64,000 bases of DNA from Streptomyces sp. 11x1 (lineage in GTDB: Bacteria; Actinomycetota; Actinomycetes; Streptomycetales; Streptomycetaceae). The stretch spans positions 7,403,001-7,467,000 of the forward strand of contig NZ_CP122458.1 in NCBI RefSeq assembly GCF_032598905.1. Reading direction: 5' to 3'. The notes beneath the pieces are model-generated. The model was not told the DNA's origin, ran no database searches, and saw only the letters and a program-made list of their open reading frames with translations. A program made the position numbers and the translations under genes. Shown here in pieces: positions 7,721 to 16,092 of the stretch. Within the stretch, counting starts at the first letter, position 1. Each line of letters begins with the position of its first letter.

Positions 7721-8461
7721 TCAGGTCGCGATGTAGCCGCCGTCGGCGAGGAGCACCGCACCGGTGATGTAGGCGGCCCTGTCGGAGGCCAGGAACGCCA
7801 CCGCCTCGGCGATCTCCTCGGGCTCGCCGGCCCGGGTGAGCGGCGTGCTCTGGCTGAACGCCTCGAACATCTCGCCCACCGTGTCGACGGCCATGTCGGT
7901 ACGGATCGGACCGGGTGCCACGGAGTTGACGCGTACGCCCGCCGCACCGAACTCGACGGCCCACGATCGGGTCAGTGCGTCCATCGCGGCCTTGGAGGCG
8001 TTGTACACGGAGCCCACGGCGGTGCCGATCTGCCCGGCGATCGACGACACGTTGACGATCGCACCCTTCTTCCTCGCCACCATGGCCGGCACGAGCGCGG
8101 CCGTCAGGAAGTAGGTCGCGCGGACGTTGACGTCGAATATCTGCTCGTAGTCGTGGAGCGACTGCTCGGGGGTCGGCGAGGACGGGAAGATGCCCGCGTT
8201 GTTCACGAGCACGTCCACCTCGCCGACCTCCGCGGCGAGCCTGCGGACCTCGTCGAGGTTCGCGACGTCCGCGACGAGGAAGTGGCCCGTGCCGCCCGCC
8301 TGCTCGATCAGCTCGACGGTCTCCTTGCCGAGTTCAGCTCTGCGCCCGGTCACATAGACGGTGGCACCCGCCTCCGCGAGCTTGACCGCGATCGCGCGGC
8401 CGATGCCCGAGGTGGCGCCGGTGACGAGTGCCTTCTTGCCCTGAAATTCCTTGGTTGACAT
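7721..8461 (-). CDS. SDR-family NAD(P)-dependent oxidoreductase
   Basis: Classical short-chain dehydrogenase/reductase, 246 aa from the chosen ATG. Seen: cofactor motif TGATSGIG at residues 14-21, NNAG, the catalytic Ser in NVSSIAG, YNASK (Tyr and Lys), and the PGPIRTDM loop. The reading frame is open to an ATG 36 nt further upstream (8497), but homologous proteins start with a short MSTKEFQGKKALVTG-like lead, so 8461 is preferred; neither start has a good SD. Substrate unknown. The promoter region carries a TetR-like half operator. Confidence 0.85.
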   Translation of the reverse strand: MSTKEFQGKKALVTGATSGIGRAIAVKLAEAGATVYVTGRRAELGKETVELIEQAGGTGHFLVADVANLDEVRRLAAEVGEVDVLVNNAGIFPSSPTPEQSLHDYEQIFDVNVRATYFLTAALVPAMVARKKGAIVNVSSIAGQIGTAVGSVYNASKAAMDALTRSWAVEFGAAGVRVNSVAPGPIRTDMAVDTVGEMFEAFSQSTPLTRAGEPEEIAEAVAFLASDRAAYITGAVLLADGGYIAT

Positions 8462-8504
8462 GTCTGCAAACGTGGCCCCGCAGGATCGTCGGCGCATAAA
8501 TTCC

Positions 8505-8520
8505 GTATATACCGACTGGT
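8505..8520 (-). promoter_or_regulatory. Candidate promoter/operator of SDR gene
   Basis: On the minus strand a TATATA hexamer (inside 8505-8512) is preceded at about 17 bp by TTCCGC, and ACCAGTCGGT (8511-8520) lies within the spacer. The ACC...GGT half-sites resemble TetR-family operators, but only one half is well formed and no TetR gene is adjacent. Confidence 0.35.
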
Positions 8521-8587
8521 CAGGGCGTGCGGAAGGAAGCGGCCCGGTCTCGACGTGCTGCGCCTCGCCTCGCCCCTCACTCGCCCC

Positions 8588-10135
8588 TCAGCCGACCGGC
8601 GCCGGTGTACTCAGCGCGAAGTACGCGAAGTAGAAGCGCACGAACCGCGGCAACCGGTAGCGGCCGAGCACGAACGGCTCGATGAGGTGGACCCCCGCGA
8701 GCGACTCCAGCACCCGCTCGATCTCACCGGGGTCGGACCCGGACATCCGTGCCGCCTCGTGGCAGTCGATCACCTCGGTGTCCTGGCGCGCGAAACAGCT
8801 GAGCAGGTGCCGTTCGGGATCGGTGAGATCCTGATCGGCCGCGATCATCGGGGCCAGCATCGCGGTGCAGTCGGACGGTAGCGCGTCGGCGGACTTGCCC
8901 TCCCGCCGCATCTGCAGCAGAAACATCTCGACCGTCCAGTGGGGGCGCGAGCCTAGCCTGCCGCCGACCACCCTGATCGGGGCCGGCAGCCGCGAGAGAT
9001 GTTCCAGCAGTACCTCGACGTGCTCGGGTTCCGCGTCCGCGCGCGCCGGTCCGATGGTCCTGCGGAAGAACTCCCGCGCCTCCTGCCCGCTCAGCCCGGC
9101 GATCTGCACCCAGCTCACCCCAGGCAGTTCGTGCAGCCGGCGGACGCTCGTGAGGATCATCGCCGAGCCGGGCGTGGCCAGATCGCGCACGGAAGCCGCG
9201 TCCCGGACGTCGTCGACCACGACGAGGAACCGCTTGCCGCGCGCCTTCTCCCGCCACAGCGTGGCCTTGTCGCCGACGGGGTGCTCCACACCGACCGCCC
9301 GCAACAGCTCACCGGCGACGTCCCCGCCCCTGACGAAGATCTGCCCGTCCGGGAAGCGGCCCTTCACGAGATGGCCGATCCGGGTGGCCAGCACGGTCCT
9401 GCCGCTGCCCCGCATACCGGTGATGCCCACGGTGCCCGGCAGCGTCCGCAGTGCCTGCGCGATCTCCTCGGCGCGGCCGGTGAAGTCGATCAGGTCCGGC
9501 GGAAGCTGCTCCGGCCTGTGCGGCGGGGTGAGGTCGCCGCTGAGGATCTGCGCGTGGACCGTGCGCAGCTCAGGACCCGGTTCGAGACCGAGCTCCTCGC
9601 GGAGGAGAGCGCGTGCCCGGTGGAAGTGGTCGAGTGCCTCGCCCTGCCTGCCCTCCAGGTAGAGCGCGCGCATCAGGAGGGCGCGGGGACGCTCCCTGAG
9701 GGGGAAGGCGGAGACATGAGCCTGTAGCTGAAGCACGTCGAACTCGCGTTCCAGGCAGTCCTCACGCGCTTTGAGCCGGTGGTCGCCGAGCCGCACCCGC
9801 TGCGCGTCGAAGTAGGCACTCCGCAGGCCCTCCAGGGGTTCGCCGTCGCAGCCGTCGACGATCTCCGCGCGGGCCGTGTACCCGCCGTCCCTGGTCCTCA
9901 GGTCCAACTCCGGAAGCGCCTTGCGGATCTTGTACACGTACGTCCGCAACGCCATGACCGCGCTCGGTGTCGGGTCGTCCCAGACCATGCCGATCAGCTG
10001 GTCGTTGCTCAGCCGGACGCCGTTGTTCAGCAGCAACGCCGCGAGCACCGAACGCTGTTGGCGCGGTCCCAGCTCGATCTCCTCCTCGTCGCGCCATGCT
10101 CGTACCGGACCCATCAGCGAGAATCGCAGGCTCAT
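8588..10135 (-). CDS. SARP/AfsR-type regulator with degenerate P-loop
   Basis: 515-aa pathway-type regulator. Domain order: OmpR-like winged helix (residues ~1-95, LGPRQQRSVLAALLLNNG), bacterial transcriptional activator domain (~100-245, LDHFHRARALLREELGLEP), then an NB-ARC-like ATPase region with the Walker A-like GMRGSGRT and Walker B FLVVVDDV, ending without the TPR array of full-length AfsR. The Walker A lysine is Arg (R246), so NTP binding may be weakened. The frame is open upstream, but MSLRFSLMGPV at 10135 is the canonical SARP start. SARPs usually activate biosynthetic clusters; none is evident next to it, so its target is unknown. Confidence 0.82.
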   Translation of the reverse strand: MSLRFSLMGPVRAWRDEEEIELGPRQQRSVLAALLLNNGVRLSNDQLIGMVWDDPTPSAVMALRTYVYKIRKALPELDLRTRDGGYTARAEIVDGCDGEPLEGLRSAYFDAQRVRLGDHRLKAREDCLEREFDVLQLQAHVSAFPLRERPRALLMRALYLEGRQGEALDHFHRARALLREELGLEPGPELRTVHAQILSGDLTPPHRPEQLPPDLIDFTGRAEEIAQALRTLPGTVGITGMRGSGRTVLATRIGHLVKGRFPDGQIFVRGGDVAGELLRAVGVEHPVGDKATLWREKARGKRFLVVVDDVRDAASVRDLATPGSAMILTSVRRLHELPGVSWVQIAGLSGQEAREFFRRTIGPARADAEPEHVEVLLEHLSRLPAPIRVVGGRLGSRPHWTVEMFLLQMRREGKSADALPSDCTAMLAPMIAADQDLTDPERHLLSCFARQDTEVIDCHEAARMSGSDPGEIERVLESLAGVHLIEPFVLGRYRLPRFVRFYFAYFALSTPAPVG

Positions 10136-10248
10136 GCGACAGTGCAACGCGCACGCGGATCGCCAGCTTCCCCGCGCTCTCCGCACTGTGCCACGGCTCC
10201 GAGGCGCCTCTCCGCGCCAGGACAACCGCCAGTGCCGTACCGGCCCTC

Positions 10249-11508
10249 CTACCGCGCCGTCTTCGCGATCGACTCCAGCACCTCTTGGGGGTTCCCGTCC
10301 GGGGTCACCGCCTTGCCGATGCGGCGGCGGATCTCCGTGACCACCTCGGACCAGTTGGTCTCGGCGACGGGGTAGAGGCGGAGGTTCTGCAGGGTGTCCA
10401 GGCCGTTCCACAGGGGCTTGTGGGCCTTGTCGGAGCGCATCGCGTCGGCGGCGGACGTGGTGACGGGCAGCAGTTCGTACTGGGCGGCCTGCTCGGTCAC
10501 GTACTTGTCGGAGTAGAGGAAGTCGAGGAACTCGCCGATGGCGGCCCGGTGGTCGTCGTTGCGGAAGGCGACGACCCAGTCCGCGGTGCCCATCGTCGGC
10601 GTGCTGTCGCCGTCGCGGCTCGGCAGTGGTACGGCGCCGTAGGGCACGGAGTCGGAGGAGTCGTCGATCTGGCGGATCAGCGACAGCGGCGCGTTGACCA
10701 TGGCCGCCTCACCGGTGAGGAACGCGTCGACCGCCTCGGACCGGTTCAGCTCGCCGGGCGGGACCGGTCCGGTGAGGCCCTCGCCGATCAGGTTCTCCTT
10801 CAGCCAGGTCAGCGTCGCCACATTGGCGGCGGACGCGATGTCGTAGCGGTTGGTGGAGTCGGTGTAGCCGCCCTCGCCGGCCAGCAGCCACGTCAGCGTC
10901 TCGGCCTCCGCCTCCTCCGGGCCGAGCGGCACGGCGATCGGGTACTTCACGCCCCGCGCCTTCAACACCCGTGTGTCGGCGACGAGTTCGTCCCACGTCG
11001 TCGGCGGCTCCAGGCCCGCCGCCGCGAACAGGTCCTTGTTGTAGTAGAGCAGCCGGGTGCTCGCGGTGAAGGGCATGCCGTACTGGGCGCGGTCCATCTC
11101 CCCGGCGTTCGCAAGGCTCCGTACGAAGGACGCCTGGACCGGGACCGACAGCACCTCGTCGGCGCTGTAGAGGAGGTCGCGCGCGGCGTACTCGGAGTAG
11201 CTGTCCGTCTGCACGATGTCCGGTGCCTCGCCCCGCTCGACGAGTTCCGCGACCTTCTCGTCGACCACGTCCGGGTCGTGGACCTGGACGTTCACCTCGA
11301 TGCCCGGGTGCTCGGCGCCGAATGCGAGTGCCACCCGGTCCCAGTAGCCCTCGGAGTTCTTGCGGACGCTGTCGCCGTAGTTGGTCGCGACGACCGTCAG
11401 GGACACCGTCCCCGACTCCGCGTCCGCGTCGCCGCCGCAGCCGGACAGTCCGGCTGCGAGTCCCAGTGCGGCCGTGACCGCCACGATCGTCCGGGCGTTG
11501 TGGCGCAC
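10249..11508 (-). CDS. Orphan ABC sugar-binding lipoprotein
   Basis: Extracytoplasmic solute-binding protein of family 1 (maltose/multiple-sugar type), 419 aa. The GTG at 11508 gives a type II signal peptide VRHNARTIVAVTAALGLAAG with lipobox LSGC (C24). Further seen: EGYWDRVALAFGAEHPGIEV, the TTWDELV segment and the MGTADWVVAFRNDDHRAA region typical of these lobes. No permease or ATPase gene lies beside it, so it must work with a transporter encoded elsewhere. GGTGG precedes the GTG. Three 17-bp direct repeats stand just upstream, which suggests specific regulation. Confidence 0.8.
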   Translation of the reverse strand: MRHNARTIVAVTAALGLAAGLSGCGGDADAESGTVSLTVVATNYGDSVRKNSEGYWDRVALAFGAEHPGIEVNVQVHDPDVVDEKVAELVERGEAPDIVQTDSYSEYAARDLLYSADEVLSVPVQASFVRSLANAGEMDRAQYGMPFTASTRLLYYNKDLFAAAGLEPPTTWDELVADTRVLKARGVKYPIAVPLGPEEAEAETLTWLLAGEGGYTDSTNRYDIASAANVATLTWLKENLIGEGLTGPVPPGELNRSEAVDAFLTGEAAMVNAPLSLIRQIDDSSDSVPYGAVPLPSRDGDSTPTMGTADWVVAFRNDDHRAAIGEFLDFLYSDKYVTEQAAQYELLPVTTSAADAMRSDKAHKPLWNGLDTLQNLRLYPVAETNWSEVVTEIRRRIGKAVTPDGNPQEVLESIAKTAR

Positions 11509-11558
11509 GGTCCACCCACTTCCAGCTTCCGTCCGGCTTCCAGCCGTGTCCGAGACGC

Positions 11559-11609
11559 GCGAGTACAGGAGACGCGCGAGTACAGCAGACTTGCGAGTAC
11601 AGGAGTTGT
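11559..11609. repeat. Three 17-bp direct repeats (iteron-like) upstream of sugar-binding gene
   Basis: GCGAGTACAG recurs at 11559, 11576 and 11593, exactly 17 bp apart, with partly conserved spacers. On the minus strand this is CTGTACTCGC three times, 50-100 bp upstream of the GTG of the sugar-binding lipoprotein. A TACGAT -10-like hexamer reads on the minus strand near 11623-11628. The array looks like multiple sites for a regulator. Confidence 0.75.
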
Positions 11610-11775
11610 GATCGGGCTTGATCGTATGGTGTGTGCCGGTGCGTACGGGCCCGTGGGCGTTGCGTTTTGATTCCGACGGTGTGACGGAGAGCGGCGAACT
11701 GCCCGAGATGACCCACCGGCGACAGGAAGTACGGAATCGGCGGTCCCGCCGTTCACTCACCCGGCGGGGCGGTAG

Positions 11776-11832
11776 ACCGGCAGACGCCCCCGACAGGAGC
11801 CCGTGCGGGGCCTGTCGGGGGCGTCTGCCGGT
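11776..11832 (-). terminator. Very long hairpin after aminotransferase gene
   Basis: Perfect 22-bp inverted repeat (11776-11797 with 11811-11832) whose 13-nt loop contains a further CCCG/CGGG pair. It starts 38 nt beyond the aminotransferase stop on the minus strand. It is the most stable simple hairpin I saw in the window and is the likely terminator of that gene. Confidence 0.8.
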
Positions 11833-11869
11833 GCGATCGATCGATCGGTCCGTCCGGGAGGGCCGAGCC

Positions 11870-13531
11870 TCACCCCACCTGGTTGTACACCGCTCCCGCC
11901 GTCGGCCACCCCTGCGGCTCCTCCAGGGGCTCCGGCTGGGTGCGGCCGCGTACCTGGGCGGCGGTGAGGCCCTGGGCCGCGCCCATGGCGCGGCGGCCCT
12001 GAGCGCCGGTCGCGAGACCCGGCATACCGGTCTGGGCGACGGGCTGGAGCCCGGGGGCCGGCATGGCGGCCCCCGGTGCGGCGGGCATCGGGGCCTGCAT
12101 GGGCACCGGCGTCGGCATGGGAGCCGGCGCGGGCACCGGGGCCGGGGCCGGGAACTGCATGGGGGCGGGTGCCGGGGACGGGAACTGCGGGGAGGCGGCG
12201 GCGGGCATCGGGGCCGGCGCCGGCGCGGGTGCGGGTGCGGGCGCCGGGGACGCGAACTGCATGGAGGACGCGGGGGCCGGGGTCGGCATGCTCATCGCCT
12301 GCGCGGCGAGGTTCTGCATGCCGGTCCCGCTGGTCTCGCCCATCAGCCGGTCCACGGCCGCCGTACCCGAGCTGTAGCTGGTCCCGGTGCTCAGCTCAGG
12401 TACGGCGGCTCCCCTCCTGGACCCGTAGAGAACCGACTCCAGGCCGGACACCAGGCGACGCACGTCGACCTGGGGCCGGACCACGAGTCGCAGGAAGCGA
12501 CTGGACGAGCCGACCTTGTTGCCGCACTCGCGGACCAGGATCCGGTGCTCGGTGAGCAGCCGGTCGCGGACCACGGTGCCCTCGGCGCCCACGGGCAGAC
12601 GCACGAAGAGGAAGTTCCCCTGCGACGGGTAGACCGTCAGCCCGGGGAGGGCGGAGAGCTGGCGGGCCATGTCCAGCCGGTCCCGGCGGACCTGGTGCAG
12701 GCTCTCCATGTATTCGGCGCCGTGGTTCTTCAGCATGAACACCACGTGCTCGGCGAAGGCGTTGAGGTTCCACTTCGGCAGCATCGAGCGGATCTTCCCG
12801 GCGAGCGCCGGGTTGGCGACCAGGTAGCCGAAGCGGATGCCGTGCAGGCCGAAGTTCTTGCCGAGGCTGCGCAGCACGACCACGTTGGGCCGCATGACCG
12901 CGTCCTGGACCGTGGACGGCTCGGACTCGGCGTCGGCGAACTCCAGGAAGGACTCGTCGATGACGATCAGGTCCAGGTCGGCCATCGCGTCCATGAACTG
13001 CACGAGCGCGTGCCGGTGGAGGAAGCCGCCGTCGGGGTTGTTGGGGTTGCAGATGACGGCGACCCTGGTGCCGCGGGCCCGGATGAACTCGGCGTACTGC
13101 GCGAGGTCGAGGGCGAAACCGCTGGACTCCTGGAGCGGGAACATGTCGACCCGCTTGCCGGTCTCCATGGGCTGGTCGGTCCAGCGGCCGAAGGTGGGGA
13201 CGGGGACGGCGAGGGACTCCCGGACGAGCAGGTGGTCGATCCAGGTGATGAGTTCGGTCGAGCCGTTGCCCATCGCCACGCACTGCGGCGGCAGTTGGAG
13301 CAGGTTGCACAGTTCGGCCGTGATGGTGTCGGCGCTGCTCGGGTAGTACGTGATGATGTCACGCAGCTTGCCGGCCATGTCGTCGAACATGGCCGGGGTG
13401 GGGAAGTAGGGGTTGCAGGGGATACAGAAGTCCACCGGACCCACCCCGTCGCCGCCCTCACGTGTCAGCGCAGCCATCGAGGGGCTGTGCGCCGCAGTGC
13501 TGCGGAACAACGAGGTGACGTTGTCGGCCAT
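11870..13531 (-). CDS. Class I/II aminotransferase with long Pro/Ala/Met-rich tail
   Basis: PLP enzyme resembling histidinol-phosphate aminotransferase and CobC. Residues 1-370 carry the fold: YPSSADT, MGNGSTELI, the CNPNNPDGG substrate loop, DESFLEFAD, the PLP lysine in RSLGKNFGLHG and the C-terminal RLVVRP arginine region. Residues ~375-553 are a low-complexity tail built of PAPAPA, PMPAA and QFPSPAP units, ending WPTAGAVYNQVG. The tail is in frame, GC-rich and without stops, so it is part of the product. A dedicated hisC is expected elsewhere in the genome, so this is likely a specialised paralogue. The tail suggests interaction or localisation; that is inference. Confidence 0.75.
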   Translation of the reverse strand: MADNVTSLFRSTAAHSPSMAALTREGGDGVGPVDFCIPCNPYFPTPAMFDDMAGKLRDIITYYPSSADTITAELCNLLQLPPQCVAMGNGSTELITWIDHLLVRESLAVPVPTFGRWTDQPMETGKRVDMFPLQESSGFALDLAQYAEFIRARGTRVAVICNPNNPDGGFLHRHALVQFMDAMADLDLIVIDESFLEFADAESEPSTVQDAVMRPNVVVLRSLGKNFGLHGIRFGYLVANPALAGKIRSMLPKWNLNAFAEHVVFMLKNHGAEYMESLHQVRRDRLDMARQLSALPGLTVYPSQGNFLFVRLPVGAEGTVVRDRLLTEHRILVRECGNKVGSSSRFLRLVVRPQVDVRRLVSGLESVLYGSRRGAAVPELSTGTSYSSGTAAVDRLMGETSGTGMQNLAAQAMSMPTPAPASSMQFASPAPAPAPAPAPAPMPAAASPQFPSPAPAPMQFPAPAPVPAPAPMPTPVPMQAPMPAAPGAAMPAPGLQPVAQTGMPGLATGAQGRRAMGAAQGLTAAQVRGRTQPEPLEEPQGWPTAGAVYNQVG

Positions 13532-13583
13532 GGAACCTCCGTAGGGGGCGGACCCGTTGGGGACGACCGGGCCCGACGACTAA

Positions 13584-13615
13584 GGGCGGCCCGCGCGGGG
13601 GAGCACGGGCCGCCC
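13584..13615 (-). terminator. Hairpin after galactose mutarotase
   Basis: GGGCGGCCCG at 13584-13593 pairs with 13606-13615 around a 12-nt loop. It lies about 105 nt past the minus-strand mutarotase stop and 53 bp before the aminotransferase start, so it probably separates the two transcripts. Confidence 0.6.
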
Positions 13616-13719
13616 CTACATACGCGTGCTGGGGTGGCGCTGTTCAACCACTGAGAGTCCCGTGGGAAATTGTGAGCGCGCTGTGAAGATCTTACCGAAG
13701 ATTCTGCGTCATGTTCGCG

Positions 13720-14763
13720 TCACGAAAACGCGTGCACGGTCGTCGACCGGTAGGTCTCCCCGGGCCGCAGCACGGTCGACGGGTACGAGGGCTTGTTCGG
13801 CGAGTCGGGGAAGTGCTGGGTCTCCAGGCACAGTGCGTCCCCTTGCCGGTAGATCCTCCCGGAGGGTCCGACGAGCGTGCCGTCGAGGAAGTTCCCGGAG
13901 TAGAACTGCAGCCCCGGCTCGGTCGTGGAGACCGTCAGGGTGCGGCCGGACGCCGGGTCGGTGAGGGTGGCGGCCCACTCCGGCTCCGCCGTGACTCCCT
14001 TGTCGAGCACCCAGTTGTGGTCGAAGCCCTTGGCGTACAGCAGCTGGGGGTCGGCCGCGCGGAGGTCCTCGGCGATCGTCTTGCCCGTGCGGAAGTCGAA
14101 GGGGGTGCCCGCGACCCCGGCCGGCTCACCGAGGGGGATCAGACCGGGGTCGACGGGGGTGTAGCGACCGGCGGCGATGGTCAGCCGGTGGTCGCCGACC
14201 GAGCCGCTGCCCTCGCCCGCGAGGTTCCAGTACACGTGGTGGGTGAGGTTGACGACCGTGGCCCGGTCGGTGCTGGCCTCGTAGTCGATACGCCACTCGC
14301 CCCGCGCGGTGAGCGTGTACGTCACCCTCACGTCGAGCGTGCCCGGGTAGCCCATGTCCCCGTCGGCGCTCGTGTGGGTCAGGTACAGCCCGACCTCCGA
14401 GTCCCGCTCGAACGGCTCGACCTCCCACACGACCTTGTCGAAGCCCCCCGCGCCCCCGTGCAGGCTGTTGGCGCCGTCGTTGACGGACAGCTCGTACGTC
14501 GTGCCGTCCAGCGTGAAGCGACCCTCGCCGAGACGGTTGCCGTACCGGCCGATCAGCGCTCCGAAGTACGGGGAGTCGGCGACGTACTCCTCGACGGTGC
14601 CGAACCCGAGGGAGACGTTCGCGTACCGGCCCTCGGCGTCCGGGACCTCCAACGACTGCACGATCCCGCCGTACGACAGGACCTTCAGCCTCGTGCCGCC
14701 GTTCTCCAGCGACCAGCGGTGGATCTCGGTCCCGTCGGCGAGCTTGCCGAAGACTTCCTTCAC
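13720..14763 (-). CDS. Aldose 1-epimerase (galactose mutarotase), copy 1
   Basis: Interconverts alpha and beta anomers of galactose and other aldoses. Seen: GGIVQSLEVPD, GRYGNRLGEGRF, NSLHGG with catalytic-type His, TVVNLTHHVYWNLAGEG with the second His, FDHNWVLDKG and LETQHFPDSPNKP with a catalytic-type Glu. The frame is open to GTG 14802 and ATG 14796, but these lie within 15 nt of an intrinsic terminator and lack an SD. GTG 14763 gives VKEVFGKLADGT, which aligns residue for residue with the start of the second mutarotase at 45586 (MSEPFGTLPDGT) and has AGGGAAG upstream, so it is preferred. It lies behind the ChvE/MmsAB-type sugar operon and probably prepares its imported sugar. Confidence 0.9.
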   Translation of the reverse strand: MKEVFGKLADGTEIHRWSLENGGTRLKVLSYGGIVQSLEVPDAEGRYANVSLGFGTVEEYVADSPYFGALIGRYGNRLGEGRFTLDGTTYELSVNDGANSLHGGAGGFDKVVWEVEPFERDSEVGLYLTHTSADGDMGYPGTLDVRVTYTLTARGEWRIDYEASTDRATVVNLTHHVYWNLAGEGSGSVGDHRLTIAAGRYTPVDPGLIPLGEPAGVAGTPFDFRTGKTIAEDLRAADPQLLYAKGFDHNWVLDKGVTAEPEWAATLTDPASGRTLTVSTTEPGLQFYSGNFLDGTLVGPSGRIYRQGDALCLETQHFPDSPNKPSYPSTVLRPGETYRSTTVHAFS

Positions 14764-14803
14764 GGGTGACGCCCCACTTCCCTGTTCTTCTTCCATGGTC
14801 ACG

Positions 14804-14837
14804 AAAAAAGGGGCCCCGCCTTTCGGCGAGGCCCCCC
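14804..14837 (-). terminator. Intrinsic terminator (stem-GNRA loop-U6) of sugar ABC operon
   Basis: On the minus strand an 11-bp stem (one G-U pair) closed by a GAAA tetraloop is followed directly by six T. It begins 11 nt beyond the permease stop. U-tract terminators are uncommon in Streptomyces, which makes this call unusually clear. It separates the ABC genes from the mutarotase, allowing only partial read-through. Confidence 0.9.
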
Positions 14838-14847
14838 TTCCGGTGTG

Positions 14848-16092
14848 TCAGGAACCGCTCTTGCGCTTGTTCCACACGTCGAAGCCGACGGCCGCCAGCA
14901 GGGCCAGGCCCTTGATGACCTGCTGCCAGTCGGTGCCGACGCTGAGAAGGTTCATACCGTTGTTCAGCACGCCGAGGACGAGACCACCGATGATCGCGCC
15001 GAGGACGGTGCCGACACCACCGCTCATGGACGCGCCGCCGATGAACGCCGAGGCGATGGCTTCCAGCTCGTAGCTCAGACCCGCCTTCGGCGAGGCCGCG
15101 TTGAGCCGGGCGGCGATCGCCAGACCGGCCAGGGCCGCGAGCACGCCCATGTTGACGAAGACCAGGAACGTGACCTTCCTGTCCTTCACACCGGAGAGCT
15201 TCGCGGCCGGCAGGTTGCCGCCGATCGCGTAGATGTGCCGGCCGAAGACCGCGTTGCGCATCAGGTAGCCGTAGCCGACGACCAGCGCGCCCAGCACCAG
15301 CAGGATGATCGGCGCGCCCTTGTAGCTGGCCAGCAGCATGGTGACGGTGAGCAGCGCGGCCGAGATGGCGACCAGCTTGAGCAGGAAGATGTTGCGCGGC
15401 GTCACGTCGAGGGCGAACTCCTGCTGGCGCTTGCGGTCACGCACCTCCTGGATGACCACGAAGGCGATCAGAGTGAAGCCCAGCAGCAGGGTGATGTTGT
15501 GGTAGTTGGTCGCGGGACCGGCCTCGGGCAGGAAGCCGTTGCCCATCTTCTGCAGGCCGTCGGGGAACGGGCCAAGGGTCTGGCCCTCCAGCAGGATCTC
15601 TGTGACACCGCGGAAGACGAGCATGCCGGCGAGGGTCACGATGAACGACGGTATGCCGAGATACGCGATGAAGAACCCTTGTGCCGCGCCCGCGGCCGCG
15701 CCCGCCATCAGACAGAGCACCACGGCGAGCGGCCACGGTATGTCGTGCTGCACCGTCAGCACCGCCGCGAAGGCGCCCACGAAGGCCGTGAGCGAACCGA
15801 CCGACAGGTCGATGTGGCCCGCGACGATCACCAGCATCATGCCGATCGCGAGGATCAGGATGTAGCTGTTCTGCAGGACCAGGTTGGAGACGTTGCGCGG
15901 CAGCAGCAGGTCGCCGTCGGTCAGGATCGCGAAGAAGGCGACGATCAGGCCGAGGGCGATCAGCATGCCGTACTGCCGCATGTTGCGGCGCATACCGTCC
16001 AGCATCAGCTGCAACAGGCCGCCGCCCGTGGCCGATCCGGTGCCGCCCGGCGGCGCCGGGGCCGGGCTCTTGGCGGTCACATCCGTGCTCAT
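14848..16092 (-). CDS. Sugar ABC transporter permease (MmsB/XylH/GguB type)
   Basis: Inner-membrane permease of the CUT2 family, 414 aa with about 10-12 hydrophobic segments. Seen: [17 protein letters not shown], the family signature near residue 95, [17 protein letters not shown], and the EAA-like region [18 protein letters not shown]. The long form with an extra central loop ([11 protein letters not shown]) is typical of multiple-monosaccharide permeases. The ATG at 16092 overlaps the ATPase stop by 4 bp (ATGA). Works with the ATPase and ChvE-like binding protein encoded directly upstream. Confidence 0.92.
   Translation of the reverse strand: MSTDVTAKSPAPAPPGGTGSATGGGLLQLMLDGMRRNMRQYGMLIALGLIVAFFAILTDGDLLLPRNVSNLVLQNSYILILAIGMMLVIVAGHIDLSVGSLTAFVGAFAAVLTVQHDIPWPLAVVLCLMAGAAAGAAQGFFIAYLGIPSFIVTLAGMLVFRGVTEILLEGQTLGPFPDGLQKMGNGFLPEAGPATNYHNITLLLGFTLIAFVVIQEVRDRKRQQEFALDVTPRNIFLLKLVAISAALLTVTMLLASYKGAPIILLVLGALVVGYGYLMRNAVFGRHIYAIGGNLPAAKLSGVKDRKVTFLVFVNMGVLAALAGLAIAARLNAASPKAGLSYELEAIASAFIGGASMSGGVGTVLGAIIGGLVLGVLNNGMNLLSVGTDWQQVIKGLALLAAVGFDVWNKRKSGS

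Noticed and set aside
12063..12377. Glycine/alanine-repeat protein on the plus strand
   Set aside because: It is the antisense of the Pro/Ala/Met tail of the aminotransferase and has no SD.
10249..13531. Biosynthetic gene cluster controlled by the SARP
   Set aside because: No PKS, NRPS, terpene or RiPP core gene is present near the regulator; the aminotransferase and binding protein alone do not make a cluster.
13668..13690. Second lac-like operator (AATTGTGAGCGCGCTGTGAAG region)
   Set aside because: Only the left half matches; the dyad is shifted by an extra base and it lies behind the mutarotase rather than in a clear promoter.
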